Shown here one piece after another: positions 1 to 6,609 of a stretch of DNA of 9,906 nt. The DNA lies in the NCBI GenBank assembly GCA_003818675.1, contig RPPD01000038.1:1-9906 (forward strand), written 5' to 3'. Source of the stretch: Spirochaetaceae bacterium (GTDB lineage Bacteria; Spirochaetota; Spirochaetia; SZUA-6; RPPD01). The translations under genes and the position numbers were made by a program. Each line of letters begins with the position of its first letter. Position 1 is the stretch's first letter. The notes under the pieces were generated by a model. That model was not told where the DNA came from, did not search any database, and saw only the letters and a program-made list of their open reading frames with translations.

Positions 1-1439
1 ATGCGGTCGCTCATTCCAAGGATCTCGGGCAGCTCCGAGGAAATCATTATGATGCTCAAACCCTGCTCTACAAGCCGGTTCATGATCGTGTATATTTCAT
101 ATTTGGCGCCCACATCAATGCCCCTTGTGGGTTCGTCCAAAATCAGAAGTTCCGGGCCTGCGAAAAGCCATTTTGCAACCGAAACCTTCTGCTGGTTTCC
201 TCCGCTTAAGTTACCGACCGTCTGTTCAATGCTGGACGCCCTGATGTCGAGCTTTTTCCTGTATTCTTCGCTTGAGGCGATTTCCTTGTTTTTGTCGATT
301 ATCATAAAGCGCGAGACAGCGCCCAGATTGGCGAGTGTAATGTTTTCCCTGACGTCCTGTATGAGGATGAGCCCGTTTTTTTTCCGGTCCTCTGTCACAT
401 AGGCTATTCCCGCCTTTATGGCACCCGATGTGTGGTGGAATGAGCAGTCAACAGTCTTGAAAATGATTTCACCCTTGCAGTCATATCCCGGGGAATTGCC
501 GAAGAGGCTCAAGGCGAGCTCTGTGCGGCCCGAGCCCATCAGTCCCGCGAATCCGACAATCTCGCCCTTTTTTATCTCAAAGTTTATATCTTTCAGTATC
601 TGACGGCCGATGTTACGGTCATAGGCTGACCAGTTGCTCACGCGAAAAATTGTTTCACCGGCAGGTTTGCGCTCGCGCTCGGGGAATACATTGTTGATCT
701 CGCGGCCGACCATGTGCTTGATGAGTACGTTCTCGTTCACCATGTCTTTTTTGGCGTCCAGGGTGCAGATTGTCTTTCCGTCCCGAAGCACGGTGACCGT
801 GTCCGCTATGGAAATGACTTCCTTGAGCTTATGGGAAATCAGGACGCAGGTGACTCCCTGCTCTTTCAGCCCGCACACAAGGTCAAGAAGGTTTTTGCTG
901 TCGCCCTCATTCAGGGCTGCTGTTGGTTCGTCCAGAATTAAAAGTTTAACATTTTTGCTTAAAGCCTTGGCGATTTCAACAAGCTGCTGCTTGCCCACGC
1001 CGAGTTCACGGGCCTTTGTGCCGGGATTCACTTTAAGCCTGACGCGTTCCAGCTCGGCCTTCGCACGCTTGATTGTCTCGTTCCAGTTCATTATCTGCAT
1101 TTTATGGATTTCATGTCCAAGGAAAATATTCTCGTAGACTGTCATGTCGGGAACCAGGGCCAGTTCCTGGTATATGACCGCAATTCCCTGTTTTTCACTG
1201 TCCGCGATGTTGCGGAAACTCTGGGTAATCCCGTTAATACGTATTTCACCGGAGTATGAGCCGTGTGGATACACTCCGCTTAAAACCTTCATCAACGTGG
1301 ATTTGCCCGCTCCGTTTTCGCCCACCAGACAGTGGATTTCCCCGCGGCTGACTGAAAAACTCACGTCGCTTAAAGCCTTGACACCGGGAAATTCCTTGGT
1401 GATGTTTTTCATTTCCAGTAAAACATTATTTTCAGGCAT
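1..1439 (-). CDS. gguA: Multiple-monosaccharide ABC importer, ATP-binding subunit (3' end off window)
   Basis: This is the cytoplasmic ATPase of a CUT2-type sugar importer, hydrolysing ATP to drive uptake of monosaccharides delivered by the binding protein. The visible 479 residues hold two ABC domains. Domain 1 has Walker A GENGAGKST (residues 40-48), a variant signature LGVGKQQ (146-152) and Walker B LLILDEPT (166-173). Domain 2 has the degenerate Walker A GLMGSGRTE (299-307), a canonical LSGGNQQ (411-417) and LLILDEPTRG (431-440). The degenerate second P-loop is normal for MglA/XylG/GguA proteins. About 30 C-terminal residues are probably missing beyond the left edge, judging from the usual ~510 residues. 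The ATG at 1439 is supported by AGGGAG nine bases upstream. It lies downstream of chvE on the same strand, separated by 170 bp with a terminator-like hairpin; a permease gene is expected next. The family is certain; GguA/MmsA rather than XylG or MglA is inferred from the ChvE-like partner. Confidence 0.9.
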   Translation of the reverse strand, partial: MPENNVLLEMKNITKEFPGVKALSDVSFSVSRGEIHCLVGENGAGKSTLMKVLSGVYPHGSYSGEIRINGITQSFRNIADSEKQGIAVIYQELALVPDMTVYENIFLGHEIHKMQIMNWNETIKRAKAELERVRLKVNPGTKARELGVGKQQLVEIAKALSKNVKLLILDEPTAALNEGDSKNLLDLVCGLKEQGVTCVLISHKLKEVISIADTVTVLRDGKTICTLDAKKDMVNENVLIKHMVGREINNVFPERERKPAGETIFRVSNWSAYDRNIGRQILKDINFEIKKGEIVGFAGLMGSGRTELALSLFGNSPGYDCKGEIIFKTVDCSFHHTSGAIKAGIAYVTEDRKKNGLILIQDVRENITLANLGAVSRFMIIDKNKEIASSEEYRKKLDIRASSIEQTVGNLSGGNQQKVSVAKWLFAGPELLILDEPTRGIDVGAKYEIYTIMNRLVEQGLSIIMISSELPEILGMSDR

Positions 1440-1485
1440 TCTATTAGACTCCCTGTATTGTCTGGCTCTATGCTGTTTGTCTTTT

Positions 1486-1526
1486 AAAAACAGGGGAAAC
1501 AGGATCACCGACCTGCCCCCCTGTTT
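1486..1526 (-). terminator. Intrinsic terminator / attenuator between chvE and gguA
   Basis: Read on the minus strand, AAACAGGGG (1526-1518) pairs with CCCCTGTTT (1496-1488), and an inner CAGG pairs with CCTG around an 8-base loop (tcggtgat), with a small internal bulge. A run of five T follows directly (1490-1486). This is a typical Rho-independent terminator shape. It lies within the sugar-importer operon, after the binding protein and before the ATPase. The likely role is partial termination or 3'-end protection of the chvE message, so that binding protein exceeds ATPase. The fold is seen in the sequence; the role is inferred. Confidence 0.7.
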
Positions 1527-1609
1527 ACATGAAGGGACAACCAATAAGGAGGAAAGGGACGGCGGAAGGGATTTGTCATCGGCTCCCGCCGGCCTTACCC
1601 ATTATCCTT

Positions 1610-2707
1610 TTAGAGTCCCTTGTAATCCGATGCCTGGTAATATCCGGAATCGATCAGACTGGCCTTTACATTGGCCTTGTCGACAGATATGACCGCAGAC
1701 TGAATCGCGGCAACGTCCTTCTTGCCGTTATTGTAGGAGCCCTTGGCTGCCGGAGCCTTGCCCTGGATCAGGGCAACTGCCGCGCCAATGGCGTCCTTGA
1801 CCAGTGTGCGAACGTCCTTCCACACTGTCATGGACTGTTTGCCGTCAATGATGTACTGGACTGACGCCTTTTCCGCGTCCTGGCCGGAGATTACGTAACT
1901 CGTCACTGCCTTGTCCGCCTTGAAGGTGTCCGCGATAGCGCGGGCGGTCCCGTCATTCGGAGCGAGGATGAGCACATCGCCCTTGTCGGCGGCCCTGGCC
2001 GCTGTGAGGTTGGCTTCCGCCAGGTTCTTTGCGGTGTTGAAATCCCAGTTGGTCGTGATCTGGCCGATGATTTTGGCCATTTCATCACGGGTCAGCTTTG
2101 CCTTGTTCCTGAGAGCAAAAGCCTCGGAGGAATTCTTTACGACAAAAGTTCCGTTTGCAATAAGCGGCTGCAACACGCCCCATGCGCCCTCAAAGAAAAT
2201 GAATGCATTGTTGTCCGAAGCAGCGCCCGCATAAAGGTACAGAGCCTGGCCTGTTCCCTTTTTGTGGTCAACCAGGTACTGTGCCTGCTGCGCTCCGACA
2301 GCTATGCTGTCAAAGGTTACGTAGTAGTCAACTGCAGTGGTTTCCCTGATGAGCCTGTCGTAGGAAATGACCTTCACACCAGCTCGTGCCGCGGTTTCCG
2401 CAGCAGCGGCTGCCGCGGTGCCGTCTTGAGGGCAGATAATGAGAACCTTGATGCCCTTTGTTATGAGATTTTCCACATTGGCCTTTTCCTTTGCGGAATC
2501 TCCCTGACTGAACAGAATCTCAACGCCATAGCCGGCGGAAGCAAGCGCTTCCTTGAACCTGGTCTCGTCCTGGATCCATCTGGGTTCATCCTTTGTTGGA
2601 AGTACGATACCCACCGAAAGCTTGGTGCCTGATCCGCAGGCTGCAAGCGACATCGCACCGGCCAAAAGGACCAGTACAACCAGCGCCGATAATGCCTTTT
2701 TCATCAT
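1610..2707 (-). CDS. chvE: ChvE-type sugar-binding lipoprotein of the ABC importer
   Basis: This extracytoplasmic receptor binds monosaccharides and hands them to the GguA-type importer. The 365-residue product starts with MMKK, a hydrophobic segment and the lipobox LAAC (residues 21-24), so it should be a membrane-anchored lipoprotein. The mature part is a periplasmic-binding-protein type 1 fold with hallmarks of the ChvE/XylF group: VGIVLPTKDEPRWIQDE near the start, TKGIKVLIICPQDGT, AGVKVISYDRLIR, DNNAFIFFEGA, VISGQDAE and a C-terminal DSGYYQASDYK. The open frame extends upstream to 2788, but the ATG at 2707 is chosen because AAAGGAGGAG lies eight bases before it and because it places the signal peptide correctly. 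It is the first gene of the minus-strand importer operon. A ChvE-like protein (glucose, galactose, arabinose or xylose range) is more likely than a strict xylose-binding XylF, but the sugar cannot be fixed from sequence alone. Confidence 0.9.
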   Translation of the reverse strand: MMKKALSALVVLVLLAGAMSLAACGSGTKLSVGIVLPTKDEPRWIQDETRFKEALASAGYGVEILFSQGDSAKEKANVENLITKGIKVLIICPQDGTAAAAAAETAARAGVKVISYDRLIRETTAVDYYVTFDSIAVGAQQAQYLVDHKKGTGQALYLYAGAASDNNAFIFFEGAWGVLQPLIANGTFVVKNSSEAFALRNKAKLTRDEMAKIIGQITTNWDFNTAKNLAEANLTAARAADKGDVLILAPNDGTARAIADTFKADKAVTSYVISGQDAEKASVQYIIDGKQSMTVWKDVRTLVKDAIGAAVALIQGKAPAAKGSYNNGKKDVAAIQSAVISVDKANVKASLIDSGYYQASDYKGL

Positions 2708-2735
2708 CGTGTTTTCTCCTCCTTTTGTTTTATCT

Positions 2736-2749
2736 GTCTCTTTGGAGAC
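2736..2749. repeat. Short inverted repeat in the chvE leader
   Basis: GTCTC-tttg-GAGAC is a perfect 5 bp inverted repeat with a four-base loop. It lies just downstream of the candidate chvE -10 box, about where transcription would begin. It could be half of an operator or a small 5' stem protecting the messenger. It is short enough to be chance. Confidence 0.3.
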
Positions 2750-2755
2750 TTTGTC

Positions 2756-2785
2756 AGGATAGGGGATAATTGAAAAATTGGGCAA
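2756..2785 (-). promoter_or_regulatory. Candidate sigma-70 promoter of chvE
   Basis: On the minus strand TTGCCC (2785-2780) and TATCCT (2761-2756) are separated by 18 bp. Each matches the consensus hexamer at four of six positions. The -10 ends about 49 bases before the chvE ATG. The region just upstream is A/T-tract rich (eight T in a row on the minus strand), as often found upstream of promoters. The match is modest and the call rests largely on position. Confidence 0.35.
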
Positions 2786-2876
2786 CAAAAAAAACCCTTG
2801 TTTTTATGCGGGATTTTCCCTCCGGATAACTAGGGGAAAACCCCCGGGCCGAAACCGTTCTCCATCAGATCGATGG

Positions 2877-3158
2877 TCATCTCCTGTCCCGCAGGAGCCT
2901 GTTTAAAGCAGTGCGGAGGAGTTGCGCCCGCGAGGCATCGGGATCTTTAGACTGTTCGAAAATCAATAGCCGTTCCACCATTGCCGGATCATGGCCTGTC
3001 ATGGCCAGGAGATCCTGCTCGAGTGATTTTTCCTGCCAGCGCGCGGAGAAAGGCTTTTTCTTGTAAAGAACAAGTGCTATGATAATGGCGATGACAACCG
3101 GAATCCCGATGTAAACGCCATACGGAATCCATGCCGCAATCAAACCATACACAAGCAA
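2877..3158 (-). CDS. Small membrane protein of unknown function, start uncertain
   Basis: I do not recognise this protein. The given start is a TTG, yielding 93 residues, but no Shine-Dalgarno precedes it. The same frame stays open up to 3245, where a strong AGGAGG sits at 3236-3231 with no ATG, GTG or suitable TTG following it in frame. Read from there, the protein has two hydrophobic helices (AILGIISVSVAILLVYGLIA, then a second ending ALVLYKKK). A charged cytoplasmic-looking tail follows, which ends in an amphipathic helix (MVERLLIFEQ, DASRAQLLRTALNRLLRDRR). An ATG in the neighbouring frame at 3228 would join this frame if one A were removed from the AAAA at 3198-3195, giving MYYIPAMFWKKAILGII. 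So either the start is unusual or there is a frameshift near the 5' end. It lies upstream of chvE on the same strand but more than 160 bp away, and is divergent from the next gene. Confidence 0.55.
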   Translation of the reverse strand: MLVYGLIAAWIPYGVYIGIPVVIAIIIALVLYKKKPFSARWQEKSLEQDLLAMTGHDPAMVERLLIFEQSKDPDASRAQLLRTALNRLLRDRR

Positions 3159-3228
3159 AATGGCAACACTGACAGAAATAATACCCAGTATGGCTTTTCT
3201 TCCAGAACATAGCTGGAATATAGTACAT

Positions 3229-3289
3229 GGCCTCCTGTCGGTTAGTCAAATAAAAATATATACCGCCGAAAGGTGAGCCGGGCAATTTA
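3229..3289. promoter_or_regulatory. AT-rich divergent intergenic spacer
   Basis: This short region separates the small membrane gene (leftward) from the hypothetical gene (rightward). It contains an AT-rich core (3246-3262) with TATATA at 3257-3262, a possible rightward -10, and TTGACT on the minus strand at 3249-3244, a possible leftward -35. Neither has a convincing partner hexamer at the right distance. GAAAGGTGAG at 3268-3277 is a possible ribosome binding site for the rightward gene. Confidence 0.3.
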
Positions 3290-3889
3290 TTGGCTGTGCA
3301 AAGGGCAAAAAAAGAATTGCCAGCCCTTTCAAAAGAATTGAAATTGAGTCACAGAAGAGGGGATGAACTTGGATCGTATCATGGAAAATGGAATGGGTAT
3401 AAAATCCGCATTGAACCCAACAATTATTATACCTCAATAGGCATCAGGGTATCGGGAGATCCACAGTTTTCTGCCATCCATACCGGCATTGCAGAGAAAA
3501 AACTTGAAATGGCGTATTTGTTCCAATTTCTCACTAAAATCATTATCAAGTTCATTCCCGATTACCCGGTTGTTGAAAATAATAATCCGAAGTTCAGCTT
3601 TGAGGATCCGGCATTGGACAAATACTTCAAAGATCGTCGTATTCTTGGCGAGAGGGGAAAGGACAATACCCGGGATGCCGGTCTGCAAAATGCAATAAAA
3701 GATTTTTTGAAGAAGAACCGGAAAGCTGTCAGGAACCTGGTTATCGGCTCTGAAGTCTCATGCTCCCTGTGGGTTGGAAGTTCATCCGGCAGGAGAAGGG
3801 ATTATTCGGTGACTGCCAGGCAGGCCAGGCACATGCTCTCGGAAATGCTGCCGGTCGCGGAGGCGATGGAGAGGGCCATGAGGTTTTAA
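3290..3889 (+). CDS. Hypothetical protein, unrecognised family
   Basis: I cannot assign this 199-residue protein to a family. It has no signal peptide and no clear membrane segment, so it is probably cytoplasmic. The N-terminal part (LSKELKL, GDELGSYHGKWNGYKIRIEP, SIGIRVSG) looks like an alternating beta-strand domain. The centre is helical (LEMAYLFQFLTKIII), and the C-terminal part ends with a predicted helix (ARHMLSEMLPVAEAMERAM). The start is a TTG; a GGTGAG motif lies about 13 bases upstream, and no ATG is available in frame before the upstream stop at 3251-3253. GTG at 3296 is an alternative. The first half is visibly more AT-rich than its neighbours. Its 3' end faces the methyltransferase gene, whose present reading frame overlaps it by 108 bp, though this overlap is probably an artefact of a frameshift there. 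Confidence 0.7.
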   Translation: MAVQRAKKELPALSKELKLSHRRGDELGSYHGKWNGYKIRIEPNNYYTSIGIRVSGDPQFSAIHTGIAEKKLEMAYLFQFLTKIIIKFIPDYPVVENNNPKFSFEDPALDKYFKDRRILGERGKDNTRDAGLQNAIKDFLKKNRKAVRNLVIGSEVSCSLWVGSSSGRRRDYSVTARQARHMLSEMLPVAEAMERAMRF

Positions 3890-4573
3890 GAAGGTATGCC
3901 TCCTGATTCTCTGTTCGATTGTCACCAGATAAAGGGGAGCATCCTGTATTTGACTTTTCTGGAGCATGGTGTCTTCCCGGTAACACCTGTAGATGAATGA
4001 ACAGACGACAAGCGGAGCCGGAAGAAAGGCCCAGACTGATTCCAGGACGAGCGGCGTGGCAATGGCAAAGAGTATTGTGGCGAAATACATGGGATGGCGG
4101 AGTATGCGGTATGGCCCGGAGGAAATGACCTTCTGATTCCGGTCAGCCTGCACGCGTGAGGAGCCGGTTGCATAAGGGTTTGCAGCGAGCACCCAGAACG
4201 TGATCCCAATTCCCGCTGTGTAAAGAAAGATGCCTGCTGCAAATATCAATGGATGAACTTCGCTCAGGAAATAACGCGTGTCCAGCCCGGCTATGACATA
4301 GCCTGAATAGAAGCCCAGTATATAAATTAGGATGGCTATCTTGTCCCAGATATGCACAAAGCGGGTTTGGGAACGGGCTTTCACTGTCTCCGGGAAATAT
4401 TTCATCCCGATCACAAGCAGGACCGTCAGGTAAAACAAATCCATGCCCAATATTATCCAGGGTCCAGGCCAGGCAAATGTGCCGGAGGAGGCAAAGAGAA
4501 GGACAGCGGTTATGGAATCAAGAAGCAATAGCTTGATCGCGGCTGGTACGATTTTAATTTCTGAATTTGTCAT
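3782..4573 (-). CDS. ICMT-family membrane methyltransferase, 3' end frameshifted
   Basis: This is a polytopic membrane protein of the isoprenylcysteine carboxyl methyltransferase-like family (SAM-dependent; bacterial substrates mostly unknown). Several hydrophobic helices occupy residues 10-190. The family's cofactor-binding signature is clear: GPYRILRHPMY at 153-163, followed by a long helix and RCYREDTMLQ at 196-205. In intact members a segment like ELxGYxxYxxKVRYRLxPxxW follows. Here residues after Gln205 become unlike the family (SQIQDAPLYLV...), while KVKYRMLPFIW and a stop at 3922-3924 appear in another frame starting at about 3958. The GYxxY stretch of about ten residues is missing. 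One out-of-frame deletion near 3953-3962 explains this. The natural end was therefore about 3922, and the last ~54 codons are fortuitous antisense reading over the convergent gene. ATG 4573 is supported by AAGGAGA seven bases upstream. It may be a pseudogene. Confidence 0.8.
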   Translation of the reverse strand: MTNSEIKIVPAAIKLLLLDSITAVLLFASSGTFAWPGPWIILGMDLFYLTVLLVIGMKYFPETVKARSQTRFVHIWDKIAILIYILGFYSGYVIAGLDTRYFLSEVHPLIFAAGIFLYTAGIGITFWVLAANPYATGSSRVQADRNQKVISSGPYRILRHPMYFATILFAIATPLVLESVWAFLPAPLVVCSFIYRCYREDTMLQKSQIQDAPLYLVTIEQRIRRHTFLKPHGPLHRLRDRQHFREHVPGLPGSHRIIPSPAG

Positions 4574-4589
4574 ATCGCGGTCTCCTTTT

Positions 4590-4601
4590 CAGCAATTGCT
4601 G
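4590..4601. promoter_or_regulatory. 12-bp perfect palindrome in the divergent spacer
   Basis: CAGCAATTGCTG is a perfect palindrome in the 126 bp gap between the methyltransferase (leftward) and thrC (rightward), only a few bases upstream of the methyltransferase ribosome binding site. It could be an operator for either gene. No convincing -35/-10 pair for thrC is visible in the rest of the gap (TTGATT at 4662-4667 is the nearest candidate -35). Confidence 0.3.
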
Positions 4602-4699
4602 TCTTTTGCCATACGAAGACCGCCTTCCTTCTCCCCTTGCCCAAGACGGCCGCCTTTGCTACATTGATTTCTCTTTCATCTGAAAGGTAACCGAAAACC

Positions 4700-6049
4700 A
4701 TGAAACTTAAAAGCACCAGGGGTATGGCGCCCGAATCCAACTTTATAGACGCAATTTTCAAGGGCCTGGCGCCCGATGGCGGTCTTTACCATCCGGTGGA
4801 AATAAAATCCCTGAAAAGCACTTTTGCCAGACTCTCTGCTGATAGTTCCTTTATTGACGTGGCCAAAGCTGTTGCCCTGCCATGGCTCTCGGACGAGTGG
4901 GATGAGGCCGCGATTGACCGCATAGTAAAGCGGGCTTTTTCATTTGAACCTGCGCTTAGAAAAATAGATGACAACACTTCGCTTCTGGAGCTCTTCCATG
5001 GACCTTCGAGTGCGTTCAAGGATTTTGGCGCGTGCTTTCTGGCCAGCTGTATGGAAGAAGCGCTCTCCTGTCAGCAGCGCCGGGCCCTCATTCTTGTGGC
5101 CACCTCAGGTGACACTGGAAGCGCAGTCGCGCAGGCATTCCACAACAAGCACAACATAGACGTGGTGATCCTGTATCCCTCTGGCCGAGTGAGCCTTTTG
5201 CAAGAGAAACAGCTCACTACCCTGGGTGGGAATGTCCATGCACTGGAGGTGGGAGGCTCCTTTGACGACTGCCAGCGCATGGTGAAAGAAGCCTTCCAAA
5301 AAAAGGACCTCGCAGATGCGCTGCAACAGGCTTCTGCCATTAGTCTCACCTCGGCAAACTCCATAAGCATCGGCAGGCTGCTCCCGCAGTCCTTCTATTA
5401 TGTTTACGCATATGCAAAACTGAAGGATGAGATCGATGGGGACCTCGTTGTCTGCGTGCCCTCGGGCAATTTCGGCAATCTCACGGCCGGGGTCTATGCA
5501 TGGACCTGGGGTCTGTCGGTGAAGGAATTTATTGCTGCCACAAACGTTAATGACGTGGTGCCGGAATATCTCAAGACAGAACTATATTCTCCGCGTGCGT
5601 CTGTCCAGACGCTTTCCAATGCAATGGATGTTGGAAATCCCAGCAACTTCGAACGCCTGCAGGCCATTTTTGAAAACGATGCCAGGAAAATGGCAGAGAT
5701 AATCAAGGGTGAGGTCGTCACTGACAGCCAGACCCGCGAGACCATGGCAGCTCTGTATAAATCAAGCGGCGTGTTTGTTGATCCGCACACTGCCGTTGGA
5801 TTGTGCGCTGCTGCCCGCTATCTTGGAAAAGATGGTCGTAAAAAAGACCATGTAGTTGTACTCTCAACCGCGCATCCTGCCAAGTTTCTTGAAATTGTTG
5901 AAGAGACAACCGGCGCACAGCCTGAAATTCCGGCCAACATACAAAAAGCATTAAAACTTCCAAAGCAGTCTGTGAAGGTGCCGAATACCCTGGAAGCCCT
6001 CGAGGAATTTCTGCGCAATACATTTTGCATAAAGCAGGCGTGTATTTAG
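4700..6049 (+). CDS. thrC: Threonine synthase
   Basis: ThrC is a cytoplasmic PLP enzyme converting O-phospho-L-homoserine to L-threonine and phosphate, the last step of threonine synthesis. The 449-residue protein begins with the typical STRG segment and an N-terminal domain containing LAPDGGLYHP (23-32). The PLP-lysine motif is HGPSSAFKDFG (100-110, Lys107). The phosphate-binding and substrate motifs are ATSGDTGSAV (134-143), SANSISIGRLLPQ (218-230) and PSGNFGN (254-260). The C-terminus has DPHTAVG and LSTAHPAKF, both usual in this family. The length fits the longer bacterial ThrC class. ATG 4700 has AAAGGT about 11 bases upstream, slightly far but acceptable. It heads a tight operon with dcd and hcp. 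No T-box or other leader structure was seen, and homoserine kinase or dehydrogenase genes are not in the window. Confidence 0.96.
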   Translation: MKLKSTRGMAPESNFIDAIFKGLAPDGGLYHPVEIKSLKSTFARLSADSSFIDVAKAVALPWLSDEWDEAAIDRIVKRAFSFEPALRKIDDNTSLLELFHGPSSAFKDFGACFLASCMEEALSCQQRRALILVATSGDTGSAVAQAFHNKHNIDVVILYPSGRVSLLQEKQLTTLGGNVHALEVGGSFDDCQRMVKEAFQKKDLADALQQASAISLTSANSISIGRLLPQSFYYVYAYAKLKDEIDGDLVVCVPSGNFGNLTAGVYAWTWGLSVKEFIAATNVNDVVPEYLKTELYSPRASVQTLSNAMDVGNPSNFERLQAIFENDARKMAEIIKGEVVTDSQTRETMAALYKSSGVFVDPHTAVGLCAAARYLGKDGRKKDHVVVLSTAHPAKFLEIVEETTGAQPEIPANIQKALKLPKQSVKVPNTLEALEEFLRNTFCIKQACI

Positions 6050-6050
6050 A

Positions 6051-6057
6051 GAGGTGG
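6051..6057 (+). promoter_or_regulatory. Ribosome binding site fixing the dcd start
   Basis: GAGGTGG lies six bases before the ATG at 6064, immediately after the thrC stop (6047-6049). The same frame contains an earlier ATG at 6025 inside thrC, but this site and the family N-terminus MILSG show that 6064 is the true start. Confidence 0.8.
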
Positions 6058-6063
6058 ATCAGT

Positions 6064-6609
6064 ATGATTCTCTCCGGCCGGGAGATAAAAAGACTTCTCG
6101 GCACAAGCATCTTCATCGAACCGTTTTTTGATGAACAGCTCAATCCGAACTCGTATAACCTGTGTCTGCACGACGAACTCATGATCTATAACGAGCGGGA
6201 ACTGGACATGAAGAAAGCACATGCAACCCGGACTTTAAAGATTCCGCCTGAAGGGCTGGTGCTCGAGCCGGGACAGCTCTATCTCGGACGTACCATGGAA
6301 TACACGCGGACGGAAAACCACGTGCCCATGCTCGAGGGCCGGTCATCAGTGGGAAGGCTCGGGCTTTTTATTCATGTCACTGCCGGATTCGGCGATGTGG
6401 GTTTTTCGGGGTACTGGACCCTGGAAATATTCTGCATTCACCCGGTAAGGATCTATGCGGGTGTCCAGATCTGTCAGATTTACTTTCATACAATTGAAGG
6501 AAGCTATGACAAGTACGAGACCGGGAAATACCAGAATAATTCCAGCATCCAGCCGAGCCTGCTGTACAGGGATTTTCATAAAAAAGAGAAACAAAATGGA
6601 GGCAAATAA
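6064..6609 (+). CDS. dcd: dCTP deaminase
   Basis: Dcd deaminates dCTP to dUTP (dUMP in bifunctional members), feeding dTMP synthesis. The 181-residue product has the whole family pattern: N-terminal MILSGREIKRLLG, QLNPNSYNLCLHDEL (25-39), EPGQLYLGRT (68-77), the nucleotide-binding MLEGRSSVGRLGL (89-101), HVTAGFGDVGFSGYWTLEIF (104-123) with the likely catalytic Glu121, and a C-terminal KYQNNSSIQPSLLY. It is a homotrimeric cytosolic enzyme in studied relatives. Whether this member also has dUTPase activity cannot be told by eye. It follows thrC by 14 bp and shares one base with the hcp start, so all three are probably co-transcribed. Confidence 0.95.
   Translation: MILSGREIKRLLGTSIFIEPFFDEQLNPNSYNLCLHDELMIYNERELDMKKAHATRTLKIPPEGLVLEPGQLYLGRTMEYTRTENHVPMLEGRSSVGRLGLFIHVTAGFGDVGFSGYWTLEIFCIHPVRIYAGVQICQIYFHTIEGSYDKYETGKYQNNSSIQPSLLYRDFHKKEKQNGGK

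Noticed and set aside
1144..1864. Plus-strand open frames opposite gguA and chvE
   Set aside because: They mirror the codon structure of the minus-strand transporter genes and show no recognisable protein features.
2708..2788. N-terminal extension of chvE from 2788
   Set aside because: It would bury the lipoprotein signal peptide and ignores the strong AAAGGAGGAG before 2707.
2811..2852. GGGG-aaaa-CCCC and GGG-atttt-CCC inverted repeats after the small membrane gene
   Set aside because: Stems are only three to four pairs and are expected by chance in homopolymer-rich sequence; too weak to call a terminator.
2989..3285. 98-residue minus-strand open frame beginning MPGSPFGGIYF
   Set aside because: After its first part it is only the out-of-frame shadow of the small membrane protein; the composition (many Cys and His, CQCCHFACVW) is unlike a real protein. 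Only its ATGs at 3228 and 3210 matter, as possible starts joined by a frameshift.
4574..4699. Possible T-box or amino-acid riboswitch ahead of thrC
   Set aside because: The gap is only 126 bp, with no T-box motif, no attenuator stem with T-tract and no leader peptide rich in threonine or isoleucine codons.
6025..6063. Earlier ATG in the dcd frame, inside the 3' end of thrC
   Set aside because: The family N-terminus MILSG and a good GAGGTGG site both place the start at 6064.
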